NCBI RefSeq assembly: GCF_000721495.1
Contig: NZ_JOHY01000005.1
Coordinates: forward strand, 62,001 to 126,000
DNA from: Streptomyces sp. NRRL F-5123
Lineage (GTDB): Bacteria > Actinomycetota > Actinomycetes > Streptomycetales > Streptomycetaceae
Length of the DNA: 64,000 nucleotides
Reading direction: 5' to 3'
Part shown: positions 1 to 8,030 of the stretch, one piece after another
Layout: each line of letters opens with the position of its first letter
How positions within the stretch are numbered: the stretch's first letter is position 1
Position numbers and translations under genes: made by a program
Notes under the pieces: model-generated
Told to the model about the DNA's origin: nothing
The model's input: the letters and a program-made list of their open reading frames with translations, nothing else
Databases searched by the model: none

Positions 1-1
1 C

Positions 2-415
2 GTCACCAGCGACGAGGTCCCCGCCGACTTCGCCGTGGCGATGGTTCCGAGCGCGTTCATCTTCGTGACCGGCGCCCCGAGCGTCCCGCAGTCCGTCCCG
101 TTCGGCGCCTCCGCCAGCTACAACGGCGTGGCCCTGCGCTGGATTCGCGACTACGACTCCAGGCGCCTGATGGACCGTTCGATCGTGAACACCTACAAGG
201 GCTTCCGGACCGTGTCCGACTTCCTGGTCGGCCGCGACAACCAGAACCCCTCGCAGGGCTACGTGTCGACGTACGAGCACTTCGTGCGCGCGATCAAGCT
301 GGACCTCGACGCGACCGCGGACGTGCTGCCCGACCCGGACGGCCCGGACGCCAAGCAGCAGGAGCTCGCCGCGATCACCGGCATCGCCGGCACCGCGGAC
401 GGTGCCACCGTCTGA
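2..415 (+). CDS. major capsid protein, C-terminal part (partial)
   Basis: The reading frame is open from the window edge and ends at TGA 413-415, giving the last 137 residues. It sits directly before head-tail connector genes, the usual place of the major capsid gene. The segment around YNGVALRWIRDYD followed by an aromatic GF..VSDFLVG resembles the C-terminal end of P22-coat-like or HK97-like capsid proteins, which often finish with a valine-rich strand and a mixed Ala/Asp tail. The acidic, alanine-rich last 35 residues are low in complexity. The assignment rests mainly on position; an internal ATG at 35 is not a real start. Confidence 0.65.
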   Translation, partial: VTSDEVPADFAVAMVPSAFIFVTGAPSVPQSVPFGASASYNGVALRWIRDYDSRRLMDRSIVNTYKGFRTVSDFLVGRDNQNPSQGYVSTYEHFVRAIKLDLDATADVLPDPDGPDAKQQELAAITGIAGTADGATV

Positions 416-427
416 TCGGCTGAGTGA

Positions 428-459
428 GCAGGGCGGGGTGTGTAAGTGTCGCGCCCTGC
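428..459 (+). terminator. hairpin carrying a dispersed operator-like site in its loop
   Basis: GCAGGGCG (428-435) pairs perfectly with CGCCCTGC (452-459). There is no T-run after it, as is common for actinobacterial terminators. It lies 13 bases after the capsid stop. The 16-base loop contains the perfect 14-mer at 439-452, sharing its last base with the stem. Confidence 0.55.
439..452 (+). promoter_or_regulatory. dispersed 14-bp site, perfect copy (TGTGTAAGTGTCGC)
   Basis: Exact match to the consensus found at 2996 and 20994. It lies in the non-coding gap between the capsid and connector genes, in the orientation of transcription. Confidence 0.7.
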
Positions 460-486
460 CCCTCCTCGTGAGCGAAGGAGAACATC

Positions 487-960
487 TTGGCGACCTACGC
501 CACCCTCGACGAGCTGAAGGCTCGTCTGGACTGGACGCTCGACGCTGACGAGGAGCGCATCGCGAGCTCGGCCCTGGAGGACGCCTCCGACCTTGCCGGC
601 CACTACGCCAACCGTGAGTGGCTGGAGGCGTCCGTCCCCCGCATCGTCAGGACCCTGGTCCTGAAGGCGGCCAAGCGGTACATGATCAACCCTTCGGGCT
701 ACACACAGTCCCGAGCCGGCGACGAAACCCTGGCGTGGAGTGACGCACAGGGCGAGGACGCCGGCACCGTCCACTACACCGGCGACGAACAGCGACTCCT
801 CCGGGAAATCGGCGGCCGAAAGCCCGGCCTGGCCTCAGTGGAGGTCAGCGCCTGGAACTCGGTGCGCCGGCCCGTCACGGTCGGCCTGGTCCCGGTCGCA
901 CAGCCGGCCCCGAACGCCAAGCCTTTCCCGATGTTCTCGGACGAGATGGAGCCCTGGTGA
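487..960 (+). CDS. head-tail connector / adaptor protein
   Basis: 157 residues, TTG start at 487 with GAAGGAG 6-7 bases upstream. It opens with ATYATLDELKARL and is strongly helical with several conserved-type aromatic/Arg positions. This is the usual look of gp6/gp15-type head-tail adaptors (HK97, SPP1) that sit under the portal after DNA packaging. The gene follows the capsid gene and overlaps the next connector by 4 bases (GTGA). The family call is from layout and N-terminal pattern. Confidence 0.65.
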   Translation: MATYATLDELKARLDWTLDADEERIASSALEDASDLAGHYANREWLEASVPRIVRTLVLKAAKRYMINPSGYTQSRAGDETLAWSDAQGEDAGTVHYTGDEQRLLREIGGRKPGLASVEVSAWNSVRRPVTVGLVPVAQPAPNAKPFPMFSDEMEPW

Positions 961-1298
961 GCTCCATGCAGCGCAGGCGCGGCGTCACCGCGCGGATTTG
1001 GAAGTCCTCGTACCGGACCGACCACCGCGGCAACCGAGTCTTGGTCGCCGACGCGGACGGCCCGTACGAGGTCCGCTGCGCGCTGATCCCGCAGCGCAGC
1101 GCGAGGGCCGAAGTGCCGGGCCAGCAGCAGATCAACATCACGCGGATGATCGTCGACCCCGACCTCGAAGGCGTGACGCTCTGGTCGCGTATCGAAGTGC
1201 TCGGGTCCGTCTGGGACGTGGTGACTCCGCCGGCCTACCACCACGGCGAGCGCCACACCCGGCACTGGTCGATCGACATCCGAGAGAGACCGAGCTGA
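957..1298 (+). CDS. head-tail connector / stopper-like protein
   Basis: 113 residues. GTG start overlaps the previous stop in GTGA, suggesting translational coupling. It is a small beta-rich, basic protein; the central IEVLGSVWDVVTPPAY followed by a His/Arg-rich end is typical of head-tail stopper proteins (gp16 of SPP1 type), which close the channel and join the tail. Order (adaptor, stopper, tail-completion, terminator) supports this. No catalytic motif is expected. Confidence 0.6.
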   Translation: MSSMQRRRGVTARIWKSSYRTDHRGNRVLVADADGPYEVRCALIPQRSARAEVPGQQQINITRMIVDPDLEGVTLWSRIEVLGSVWDVVTPPAYHHGERHTRHWSIDIRERPS

Positions 1299-1741
1299 TG
1301 GCCACTATCTACCAGCGCACCCCGAAGCTGATCGCCCAGCTCCCCGAGGTCCAAGAGGCCATCTGGGAGCGCACCTTCGAGATCGCGGCCCGAGCCGAAG
1401 AGCTCCTGGTCGCGCACCGGTACGAGGGCATCGCTCAGGTCGACATCGCGAAGGGCGACATCGACGCCTACGTGGTGCTCGAAGACACCAACGTGACGAA
1501 CGCGAGTGGTGGCGCCAACTCCGCTGCCTCGATCGAGTTCGGCCGCAACGGCTACAACGTGCAGGTCGTCAACGACCAAGGCGAGGTCGTGAGCGAGTAC
1601 ACCGTCGCGCCGGCCGAGGGCCTTCACATCCTCGAAGACGCCTCGCGCCTGCCGCGCAAGCAGCGCCCGGTGCACGTCGCGAAGACGGTGAAGATCAAGG
1701 CCAGCAAGTTCTACCGCAACCGCAGCGGGGGGCGAGGCTGA
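1298..1741 (+). CDS. neck / tail-completion protein, DUF5403-like
   Basis: 147 residues, ATG at 1298 overlapping the previous TGA by one base. The N-terminal helical half (AIWERTFEIAARAEELL) and a following beta-rich segment ending in a Lys/Arg-rich tail resemble the DUF5403 family of actinophage neck proteins encoded between the stopper and tail terminator. The role in joining head and tail is inferred from place only. Its ATG start is preferred over the much longer upstream frame, which overlaps two connector genes. Confidence 0.55.
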   Translation: MATIYQRTPKLIAQLPEVQEAIWERTFEIAARAEELLVAHRYEGIAQVDIAKGDIDAYVVLEDTNVTNASGGANSAASIEFGRNGYNVQVVNDQGEVVSEYTVAPAEGLHILEDASRLPRKQRPVHVAKTVKIKASKFYRNRSGGRG

Positions 1742-2238
1742 TGGCTGGACTCCCCCCACAGATCAAGGCGCTGGCCGAACTGACTCCGGTCGAGGATCTG
1801 ATGCTCGCGGTGCTCCGCCAGGGGCTCCCCGGCATCCAGGTCCAATCCCTCATCTCGAAGGACCAGACCTTCCCCCTCGTCCTCCCGCGTCGCGACACGA
1901 CCTTCGGGAACTGGGCGGGCGACACCCGCTTCCTCGACGCGGCCCGCGTGTCCGTCGAGTGCTTCTGCGAGGACCCTGACGGCGACGAGGACGCGGCGAT
2001 CCTCTCCGAGGCGGTCCGCGTCGTGCTCCGGGACGCCTGGCTCAGCCAGACGGTCTACCCGGGTCTCGGGCACATCACGCGAATCGACCTCGCATCCGCT
2101 CCCCGCCGGCAAACGGACTGGGCCACCAGCGCTGGCCCCGTCCAGTACGCCGACCTGCCGACCGGTGTCTGGCGCTACGAGGCGCAGTACGACATCGAGA
2201 TCCGCAAGCCGCGCACCCGCCCGTACCCCACCCCGTAA
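1741..2238 (+). CDS. tail terminator protein
   Basis: 165 residues. The ATG shares its A with the previous TGA. It lies just before the major tail protein, the fixed position of tail terminators (lambda gpU/HK97 gp10 class), which cap the tube and bind the neck. Mixed alpha/beta composition, with VEDLMLAVLRQGLPG near the start and a C-terminal RYEAQYDIEIR strand, fits this class, where a last strand like WRYQATYDLLVR is common. It could be exchanged with another neck protein, but order makes this the best choice. Confidence 0.7.
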   Translation: MAGLPPQIKALAELTPVEDLMLAVLRQGLPGIQVQSLISKDQTFPLVLPRRDTTFGNWAGDTRFLDAARVSVECFCEDPDGDEDAAILSEAVRVVLRDAWLSQTVYPGLGHITRIDLASAPRRQTDWATSAGPVQYADLPTGVWRYEAQYDIEIRKPRTRPYPTP

Positions 2239-2249
2239 GGAGTCCCTTC

Positions 2250-2990
2250 GTGGCACTGAACGACCTCGCAACTCTCGTCATCGGGAGCGGCAACTACCTG
2301 ACCGCTGCGGTCGGCACCGACATCCCCGACGACCTCCTGGCACCGACCTCCCCCTGGGAGGCCGTGGGTCACACCAGCCTGGAGGACGTCCTCTCCATCA
2401 GTTCCGAGGGTGGCGACGCCACCACGATCGGCTCGCTCCAGAACAAGAGCCTGCGCACCAAGTACAGCGCGCGGACCGAGACGATCGCCTTCACCCTCCA
2501 GCAGTTCGACACCGCGGGCCTGAAGCTGTACTACGGCGCCAACGCCCCGCTCCTGCCGAACGGTCTGGTCGGCGTGCCGGCCGACCCGGTCCCGACGACC
2601 TGCGCCTTCCTCGCTGTCTTCGTGGACGGCGAGAACGTCTTCGGCATCTACGCCCCCAAGGCCGAGATCTACCGGGCGGACGACCTGAGCGTCGGCGACA
2701 CCGAGTCGCTGGCCGGCCTGCCGCTCGGCGTCAAGCCGATGGCCTTCGGACCGAACAACTGGACCTACGCCATTACCCCGCTCGGCTCGGTCGTCGCCAC
2801 CGGCGCGACCGCCGGCACCCCCGGCTCCTTCACGCCGGCCGGCGCGGTCAGCCCGTTCGACCTGGCCGACCTGGACTCGGTGATCGCCAACCCGGCGACC
2901 GCCTGGACCACCGGCCAGTACGTCAACCTCGGCGACGCCTCGAAGGCGCACTGGGACGGCTCCGACTGGATCGCCGGCCCTGTCGCCTGA
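2250..2990 (+). CDS. major tail protein (tail tube)
   Basis: 246 residues, GTG at 2250 with AAGGAG 9 bases upstream. It follows the tail terminator and precedes the chaperone pair and tape measure. Beta-rich, with a motif region TSLEDVLSISSEGGD and KYSARTETIAFTLQQFD typical of actinophage tube proteins. The C-terminal portion (about 190-246) is Ala/Gly/Thr-rich and ends in GDASKAHWDGSDWIAGP, possibly a small surface decoration domain. It is followed by operator-like sites and a strong hairpin. Confidence 0.8.
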   Translation: MALNDLATLVIGSGNYLTAAVGTDIPDDLLAPTSPWEAVGHTSLEDVLSISSEGGDATTIGSLQNKSLRTKYSARTETIAFTLQQFDTAGLKLYYGANAPLLPNGLVGVPADPVPTTCAFLAVFVDGENVFGIYAPKAEIYRADDLSVGDTESLAGLPLGVKPMAFGPNNWTYAITPLGSVVATGATAGTPGSFTPAGAVSPFDLADLDSVIANPATAWTTGQYVNLGDASKAHWDGSDWIAGPVA

Positions 2991-2995
2991 CCACA

Positions 2996-3009
2996 TGTGT
3001 AAGTGTCGC
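2996..3009 (+). promoter_or_regulatory. dispersed 14-bp site, perfect copy
   Basis: Exact TGTGTAAGTGTCGC six bases after the major tail protein stop, in the intergenic leader of the chaperone genes, same orientation as transcription. Confidence 0.7.
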
Positions 3010-3027
3010 TGACGCGACCTTGCTGCT

Positions 3028-3083
3028 CCCCCGGCGTGTGAGTGACGCGGACCTCCTCGCACGCCGGGGGCCCTTCGGGGCCC
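3028..3083 (+). terminator. overlapping alternative hairpins before the chaperone genes
   Basis: CCCCCGGCGTG (3028-3038) pairs perfectly with CACGCCGGGGG (3060-3070). GGGCCC-TTCG-GGGCCC (3068-3083) forms a second, tetraloop hairpin. They share 3068-3070, so they partly exclude each other. The loop of the first holds a weaker copy of the dispersed site (3035-3048, 11 of 14). It may reduce transcription after the abundant tail-tube gene. Confidence 0.6.
3035..3048 (+). promoter_or_regulatory. dispersed 14-bp site, weak copy (11/14)
   Basis: CGTGTGAGTGACGC; overlaps the left arm and loop of the 3028-3070 hairpin, 25 bases downstream of the perfect site at 2996. Confidence 0.4.
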
Positions 3084-3134
3084 TGCCTGACGGTCCGCAC
3101 CTGACAACCCACGACTTTGGAGGTCCGCAACCCC

Positions 3135-3479
3135 ATGGCCAGCTTTTCTCTCGACGACATCCGTTCCGCCGCCGACGCCAAGTACGGCTCGACCGACATC
3201 ACCGTGGACGAGAAGACCACCGTCCACCTGCTCAACCCGCTCCGGCTGCCGAAGGAGAAGCGCGCCCAGCTCGCCTCGATCCAGGACCAGCTCGACGCCG
3301 AGGGGGACGTCGACCAGGAGAAGGTGCTGTCCGACGCGATCCGCCTGGTGGCCGACCACCCGCGCAAGGCCGAGGCCCTGCTGAAGGCCGTGAACGGTGA
3401 CCTCGCGGTGCTCGCCGAGATCTTCGAGACCTACGGCAAGGGCGCTCAGGTGGGGGAAGCCTTGGCCTCTGCCGCCTGA
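3135..3479 (+). CDS. tail assembly chaperone, short form
   Basis: 114 residues from ATG 3135, with GGAGGTCCGC 7-17 bases upstream; the in-frame ATG at 3117 is less well placed. Acidic and helical (KEKRAQLASIQDQLDAEGDVDQEKV), as in the G protein of the lambda G/GT pair, which chaperones the tape measure during tail assembly. It lies directly before the tape measure. Near the end, GGGGGAA at 3452-3458 is a shift-prone sequence, and the -1 frame is open from there to 3865. Confidence 0.85.
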   Translation: MASFSLDDIRSAADAKYGSTDITVDEKTTVHLLNPLRLPKEKRAQLASIQDQLDAEGDVDQEKVLSDAIRLVADHPRKAEALLKAVNGDLAVLAEIFETYGKGAQVGEALASAA

Positions 3480-3865
3480 TCGACGACTACGGGGAGGGGC
3501 TGTACGCCGACCTCCGGTTCCACTACGGCATTGACCTGGTGGACGTGATCGAGGGGCGAGGTCCCTCCCCGTACTTCGTCCTCGCGCTCGTGCGGAGGCT
3601 GCCTGACACCTCCCTGACCGTCGCTCTCGCGTCCGGCGGCCGGGACCAATTCGGCTGGGGCACAAACCGCCACATGCTCGCCGACGTCTTCGACGCGATC
3701 AACCAGAACACCCGGGCGACCGGCAACTTCAAGAAGCCACCCAAGATCCCGGCCTGGCCCCGCCCGAAGCCGCTGAAGCAGCCGGCCAAGGCCACGCCCG
3801 ATCCCAAGCCCGGACGCCGAGTCTCCGTGGCCGACATCTACAGGAGCTTCACAGCCCGGAGGTAG
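3135..3865 (+). CDS. tail assembly chaperone, long -1 frameshift product
   Basis: Predicted fusion of about 243 residues. Ribosomes reading CAG GTG GGG GAA slip -1 at GGGGGAA (3452-3458) and continue in the frame that runs without stop through LIDDYGEGLYADLRF and VDVIEGRG to TGA... the final stop at 3863-3865. The second part alone (from about 3539) has no RBS. This is the lambda gpGT arrangement, conserved in most siphoviruses. The Pro/Lys-rich stretch around KPPKIPAWPRPKPLKQP is typical of T-type extensions. The slip site is inferred, not proven. Confidence 0.8.
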
Positions 3866-3868
3866 CCC

Positions 3869-6800
3869 ATGCCCGCAGGGCAGGTAATCGGCCGCGTCAG
3901 CGTCCGCGTGCTTCCCGACACCGACTCCTTCCGCCGCGATGCGCAGAAGAAGCTCGACGTGATCGAGAAGCAGCTCGAAGTCCCCGTGCAGACCAAGGCC
4001 GACATGACCGGCTTCCTGACGCAGATGCTGACCGAGATCCGCAAGATCTCGCAGCAGAACCGCCAGTCGGACGCACGGAAGATCAAGCTGTACACCCGCA
4101 TCGACACCAGCACGATGACCGGCGAGCTGGCCAAGGCCATTCGGCAGTACAACGCGAAGGCTCGGTCCGGCTCGAAGGTTCAGCTCCAGACCGAGCTCGA
4201 CGCGGGCGACGTCAAGCTGGCCATCAGCGAGGAATCGCTGAAGGAGATGACGCACAAGCTCAAGAAGTGGCGCGACGACAACAGCCCGCTCAAGATCAAG
4301 ATCGAGCCTGACGTCGCCTCCTCGTCGAGCCTCGCGGCCAGCGCCCGCCTCGGCGTACTGACCCGGCCGCGGACGGTGTCCATCGTTCCGCAGATCAACA
4401 AGGCCGCCCTCGCGAAGGTCTCCACTCTGCTCGCCGCCCTGTCCGGCCTCCGGGTACTCGACCGGCTCTTCAGCGGCTTCCGGGACTTCATCAAGGATCT
4501 CGACCGGAGCGTCCCGCTCATCGGCACGCTCGCGGCGGCCATCGCTGGCGTCGCCGGCTGGATCCTGTCCGCGACGAGCAACCTCTTCGCGCTGTCCGCC
4601 TCGCTGGCGAACATCGGGCCGACCATCGCCCTGCTCCCCGGCCTGCTCGGGGGCTTCGCGGTCGGCATCGGCGTCACCGTCGCTGCGCTGAAGGACTTCA
4701 ACAAGGAGATCCCCGAGGTCAAGGCAGCGCTTCACGCGCTCCAGGACTCGATCAGCGCGAGGTTCTGGGACCAGGCCAGGGCGCCGATCAAGGAGATGGT
4801 CGACGAGCTCCTGCCCGAGTTCACGGCCGGCGTCAACAAGACGGCCACGCAGCTCGGAAACTTCTTCGGTGGCCTGGCCACCAGTTTGAAGGGCGCCCTC
4901 GACCCCGAGCTCAACCAGATGTTCGTCGACCTCTCGTCGTCGATCCACATCGCGACGACCGGCACGGGCGCCTTCGCGAACATCATTACCGTGCTGGGCC
5001 GTGTTGGTACCAGCTATCTGCCGCAGCTCAGCCAGTGGTTCGTCAACATCTCCAAGCAGTTCTCGGACTTCCTGAAGGCCAAGGGCGACAACGGGATCAC
5101 GGCCGAGATCGACGAGGGTATTCAGGCCCTGAAGGATCTCGGAGGCGTCCTCCACAACACCTACGGCATTCTGTCGGGCGTCGCCAAGGCGGCCACCGAT
5201 GCCGGCGGTACGTCGCTCGCCTCGCTGAACAACGCGCTGGCTGGCATCCACAAGACGGTGGACTCCCCCGGCTGGCAGTCCGGCATGGTCGACGTCTTCA
5301 AGGCCGCGCACACGGCCATGGACAACATCGCCAACCAGTCTGGGCCGGCAGTCAAGACGCTCTTCAAGCAGCTCGGCTCTCTGCTCACCACAGTGCTGCC
5401 GGAAGCCGGCGACATCATCGGCAAGGCCCTCGGCGGCATCGCCAACGCCCTCTCGCAGCCCGCCATCTCGCAGGGCATCAGCGCCCTGTTCGACGGCCTG
5501 GACGGCGCAGTGACCGCGCTACTTCCCGCTCTCGACCCGGTCGGCCAGCTCCTCGCAGCACTGGCGCAGGTAGTCGCCACGATGCTCCCCGTCTTCGCCA
5601 AGCTGGTCTCGGCCGCGGTGATCCCGCTGGCTGGCGCGCTGTCTGCGCTCGCACCGTCGATCACGCCGATCATTTCGCTGCTCGGCGGCGCGCTGACGCA
5701 GGCGGTACAGATGCTCGCGCCGTACATCCAGCAGCTCTCGCCGCTCGTCGGCCAGCTCCTCAGCGCCGCATTCGACACGCTGGCCGCCATCCTGCCTCCG
5801 GTCACGGCCATCTTCGGCGACCTCCTGGCAGCCGTAGTGCCCCTGGCGAAGGCGCTGATCAGCAACCTGACTCCCGTCCTGCCCGTGCTTGGCGACGCGC
5901 TCGGTCAGGTGCTTACGGCGCTGGAGCCCCTTGTCGAGACGGCACTTCAGATCGTCACCGCGGTCATCCTGCCGCTCCTGCCGGTCCTGTCGCAGCTCCT
6001 TCAGCAGCTCCTCCCGCCCCTGGCGGACGCCATTACCCGAGTCGCTGAAGCGATCGAGCCGATCCTGATCGCGCTCCTCCAGGTCGTGACCGTCCTGATG
6101 CCGGTCCTCGCGCCGACCATCAGCTTCCTTGCCACCCTCCTGGGGACCATCCTGGTCGACGCGGTCAACGCGGTCGCCGAGGTCTTCGAGGGCCTGGTCG
6201 AGATCTGCATCGGCGTCTGGGACACCATCGTCGGCGCGATCGAGCTGGCCTGGGGCCTGATCTCCGGCATCTTCACCGGCAGCTTCTCGACCCTGGCGCA
6301 GGGCTGGTCGGACTTCTGGAACGGCATCTACAACATCGTCCACGGCGTCTGGGACATCATCCTCGGTGCCCTGCGGCTGTTCCTCGACATCGGCTTCCTC
6401 GGGGAAGTCAGCAAGGGAATGAAGGCCATCGGCGCCGGCTTCCAGGCCGGCTGGCGGGTCATCACGGACCTGTTCACCGCGAACTTCGCGACGATTCGCA
6501 GTTACATCACCCTGTTCAGCTCGGGCGCTCGACAGGCGTTCGTCGATGCCATGGCATCCATCGGGCGGTCGATCTCGTCCGCTTGGACCACGATTCGCAC
6601 GACCGCTGAGACCGAGCTCGGCAAGCTGGTGACCACGGTCTCCACCTGGATCGGCAAGGCGGTCACCGAAGTGGGCACCCTGCCCGGCAAGGCGCAGGCC
6701 GCACTCTCGACGATGAGTACGGTACTGGTCGCGGCCGGTAAGGCGCTGATCACCGGGTTCATCGACGGCATCAAGAGCAAGTTCGGGGCGGTCAAGTCCA

Positions 6801-7165
6801 CTCTCGGTGGCCTCACCTCGAAGCTGACGTCCTGGAAGGGTCCGGAGTCCCTGGACCGCGTGCTCCTGGTGGGCGCCGGCCAGCTCGTCATCGGCGGCTT
6901 CATCAAGGGGCTGGAGTCCCGCTACGACGCGGTCCGCAGGTCTCTCCAGGGCCTGACGGACGATGTCGCCGGCACGCAGTTCCAGATCCCGGGCGTCTCC
7001 GCGGCCGGGGTGTCCGGTGGTGTAAGTGGCGCAGTCGCGGCGGCTCTGAGTGGCTCGACTGGAGGCACGACGAAGGTACTCAACTACTACGCCGCGCCCG
7101 GCAGCAGTCTCGGGTCCGAAGAGGATCTGTTCGCCGCCGCCAACCGCGCCCGGATGGGATGGTGA
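3869..7165 (+). CDS. tape measure protein
   Basis: 1098 residues, the longest phage gene, 3 bases after the chaperone frame. It sets tail length and is ejected with DNA. Residues 1-150 are charged and helical, about 195-260 hold hydrophobic Ala/Gly helices, about 540-790 consist of Leu/Val/Pro-rich heptad-like repeats (LLPALDPVGQLLAAL and similar), and 790-850 carry Trp-rich segments (WDTIVGAIELAWGLI). Together these make the usual tape-measure profile. A copy of the dispersed site lies in the coding sequence near the end (7019-7032). Confidence 0.95.
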   Translation: MPAGQVIGRVSVRVLPDTDSFRRDAQKKLDVIEKQLEVPVQTKADMTGFLTQMLTEIRKISQQNRQSDARKIKLYTRIDTSTMTGELAKAIRQYNAKARSGSKVQLQTELDAGDVKLAISEESLKEMTHKLKKWRDDNSPLKIKIEPDVASSSSLAASARLGVLTRPRTVSIVPQINKAALAKVSTLLAALSGLRVLDRLFSGFRDFIKDLDRSVPLIGTLAAAIAGVAGWILSATSNLFALSASLANIGPTIALLPGLLGGFAVGIGVTVAALKDFNKEIPEVKAALHALQDSISARFWDQARAPIKEMVDELLPEFTAGVNKTATQLGNFFGGLATSLKGALDPELNQMFVDLSSSIHIATTGTGAFANIITVLGRVGTSYLPQLSQWFVNISKQFSDFLKAKGDNGITAEIDEGIQALKDLGGVLHNTYGILSGVAKAATDAGGTSLASLNNALAGIHKTVDSPGWQSGMVDVFKAAHTAMDNIANQSGPAVKTLFKQLGSLLTTVLPEAGDIIGKALGGIANALSQPAISQGISALFDGLDGAVTALLPALDPVGQLLAALAQVVATMLPVFAKLVSAAVIPLAGALSALAPSITPIISLLGGALTQAVQMLAPYIQQLSPLVGQLLSAAFDTLAAILPPVTAIFGDLLAAVVPLAKALISNLTPVLPVLGDALGQVLTALEPLVETALQIVTAVILPLLPVLSQLLQQLLPPLADAITRVAEAIEPILIALLQVVTVLMPVLAPTISFLATLLGTILVDAVNAVAEVFEGLVEICIGVWDTIVGAIELAWGLISGIFTGSFSTLAQGWSDFWNGIYNIVHGVWDIILGALRLFLDIGFLGEVSKGMKAIGAGFQAGWRVITDLFTANFATIRSYITLFSSGARQAFVDAMASIGRSISSAWTTIRTTAETELGKLVTTVSTWIGKAVTEVGTLPGKAQAALSTMSTVLVAAGKALITGFIDGIKSKFGAVKSTLGGLTSKLTSWKGPESLDRVLLVGAGQLVIGGFIKGLESRYDAVRRSLQGLTDDVAGTQFQIPGVSAAGVSGGVSGAVAAALSGSTGGTTKVLNYYAAPGSSLGSEEDLFAAANRARMGW
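7019..7032 (+). promoter_or_regulatory. dispersed 14-bp site inside the tape measure gene (12/14)
   Basis: GGTGTAAGTGGCGC, within codons for a Gly/Ser/Ala-rich stretch; same orientation as transcription. A site here cannot be a normal promoter operator. Confidence 0.5.
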
Positions 7166-7172
7166 TCGACGG

Positions 7173-8030
7173 ATGCCCAAGCTCCTCCTGTCGTCGGACT
7201 CCGACGTCCTCGACCTCAACGAGATCATGGACAAGGGGTTGGGCTACCAGGCGAAGACGGGGGTGACGGGCCTCGGCCTGCCCCCCGTCAGCGTCCAGTG
7301 GCTTGAAGGTGCCGGCGACGGCGCGATCTACCGCAGGCGTCGAGTTCTGACCCGCGACATCGACATCCCGCTGGAGATCCTGGGCCGAGATCGAGCCCAC
7401 CTCCAGCAGCTCACCTCCCGGCTGGCCCTCGCGCTGGCCGGGAGGTGCACCCTCACTCTGCAAGACGACGACGGCACCCGATGGACGACGGATGTCTACC
7501 GGACCGGCGGCGGGGACTACACGTACGGCGGTGATACGACCGGCGATCGGGACATGGAGATGGTCATTACTTTCCGCTCCCCCGATCCGTACTGGACCTA
7601 CTCCGAGGCCCAGAATCGGTACATCGGAGGCGACGACACCGCGGGGCCGTTCCTGAACAACCTGGCCCAGGTGAAGATCACCGCCTCGCAGGCCATCGGC
7701 GAGATCGAGCTCGACAACGCGGGCGACGCGGAGGCGTACCCGATCTGGGAGATCACCGGTCCCGGACGGAACTTTGTCGCCGTCTCCCCTGCCGGAGAAC
7801 GCCTCGCCTGGAACGGCACTCTCACCACCGGCCAGAGCCTGACGATCGACACCCGCAAGGGAACCGTCGTCGACCAGACCGGCGCGAACCGGTACGCCGA
7901 GCTCGGCCCGGCACCGCGTATGTGGACGGTCAAGCCGGGCCTGTCCAGCGCGACCGCCCAGCTCGAAGACATCGGCAGCACCTCCAGGATCGCGTGCTCC
8001 TGGCGACCCCGGAAGTGGATGGTGGTGTGA
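7173..8030 (+). CDS. distal tail / phage tail family minor protein
   Basis: 285 residues from ATG 7173. Follows the tape measure, the standard place of distal tail (Dit) proteins that form the hub between tube and tip. Beta-rich, with VLTRDIDIPLEILGRDRAHLQQL near residues 50-75 and a middle segment MVITFRSPDPYWTYSEA, a pattern shared by Siphovirus_tail/Dit proteins where FxSPDPYWY-like motifs precede the galectin-like domain. Ends with RIACSWRPRKWMVV. Adjacent to the next gene with no gap. Confidence 0.75.
   Translation: MPKLLLSSDSDVLDLNEIMDKGLGYQAKTGVTGLGLPPVSVQWLEGAGDGAIYRRRRVLTRDIDIPLEILGRDRAHLQQLTSRLALALAGRCTLTLQDDDGTRWTTDVYRTGGGDYTYGGDTTGDRDMEMVITFRSPDPYWTYSEAQNRYIGGDDTAGPFLNNLAQVKITASQAIGEIELDNAGDAEAYPIWEITGPGRNFVAVSPAGERLAWNGTLTTGQSLTIDTRKGTVVDQTGANRYAELGPAPRMWTVKPGLSSATAQLEDIGSTSRIACSWRPRKWMVV

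Noticed and set aside
2175..3665. Long leftward open frame (496 codons) opposite tail genes
   Set aside because: Mirror frame of GC-rich coding DNA; no ribosome site, and the + strand genes here are clearly real phage tail genes.
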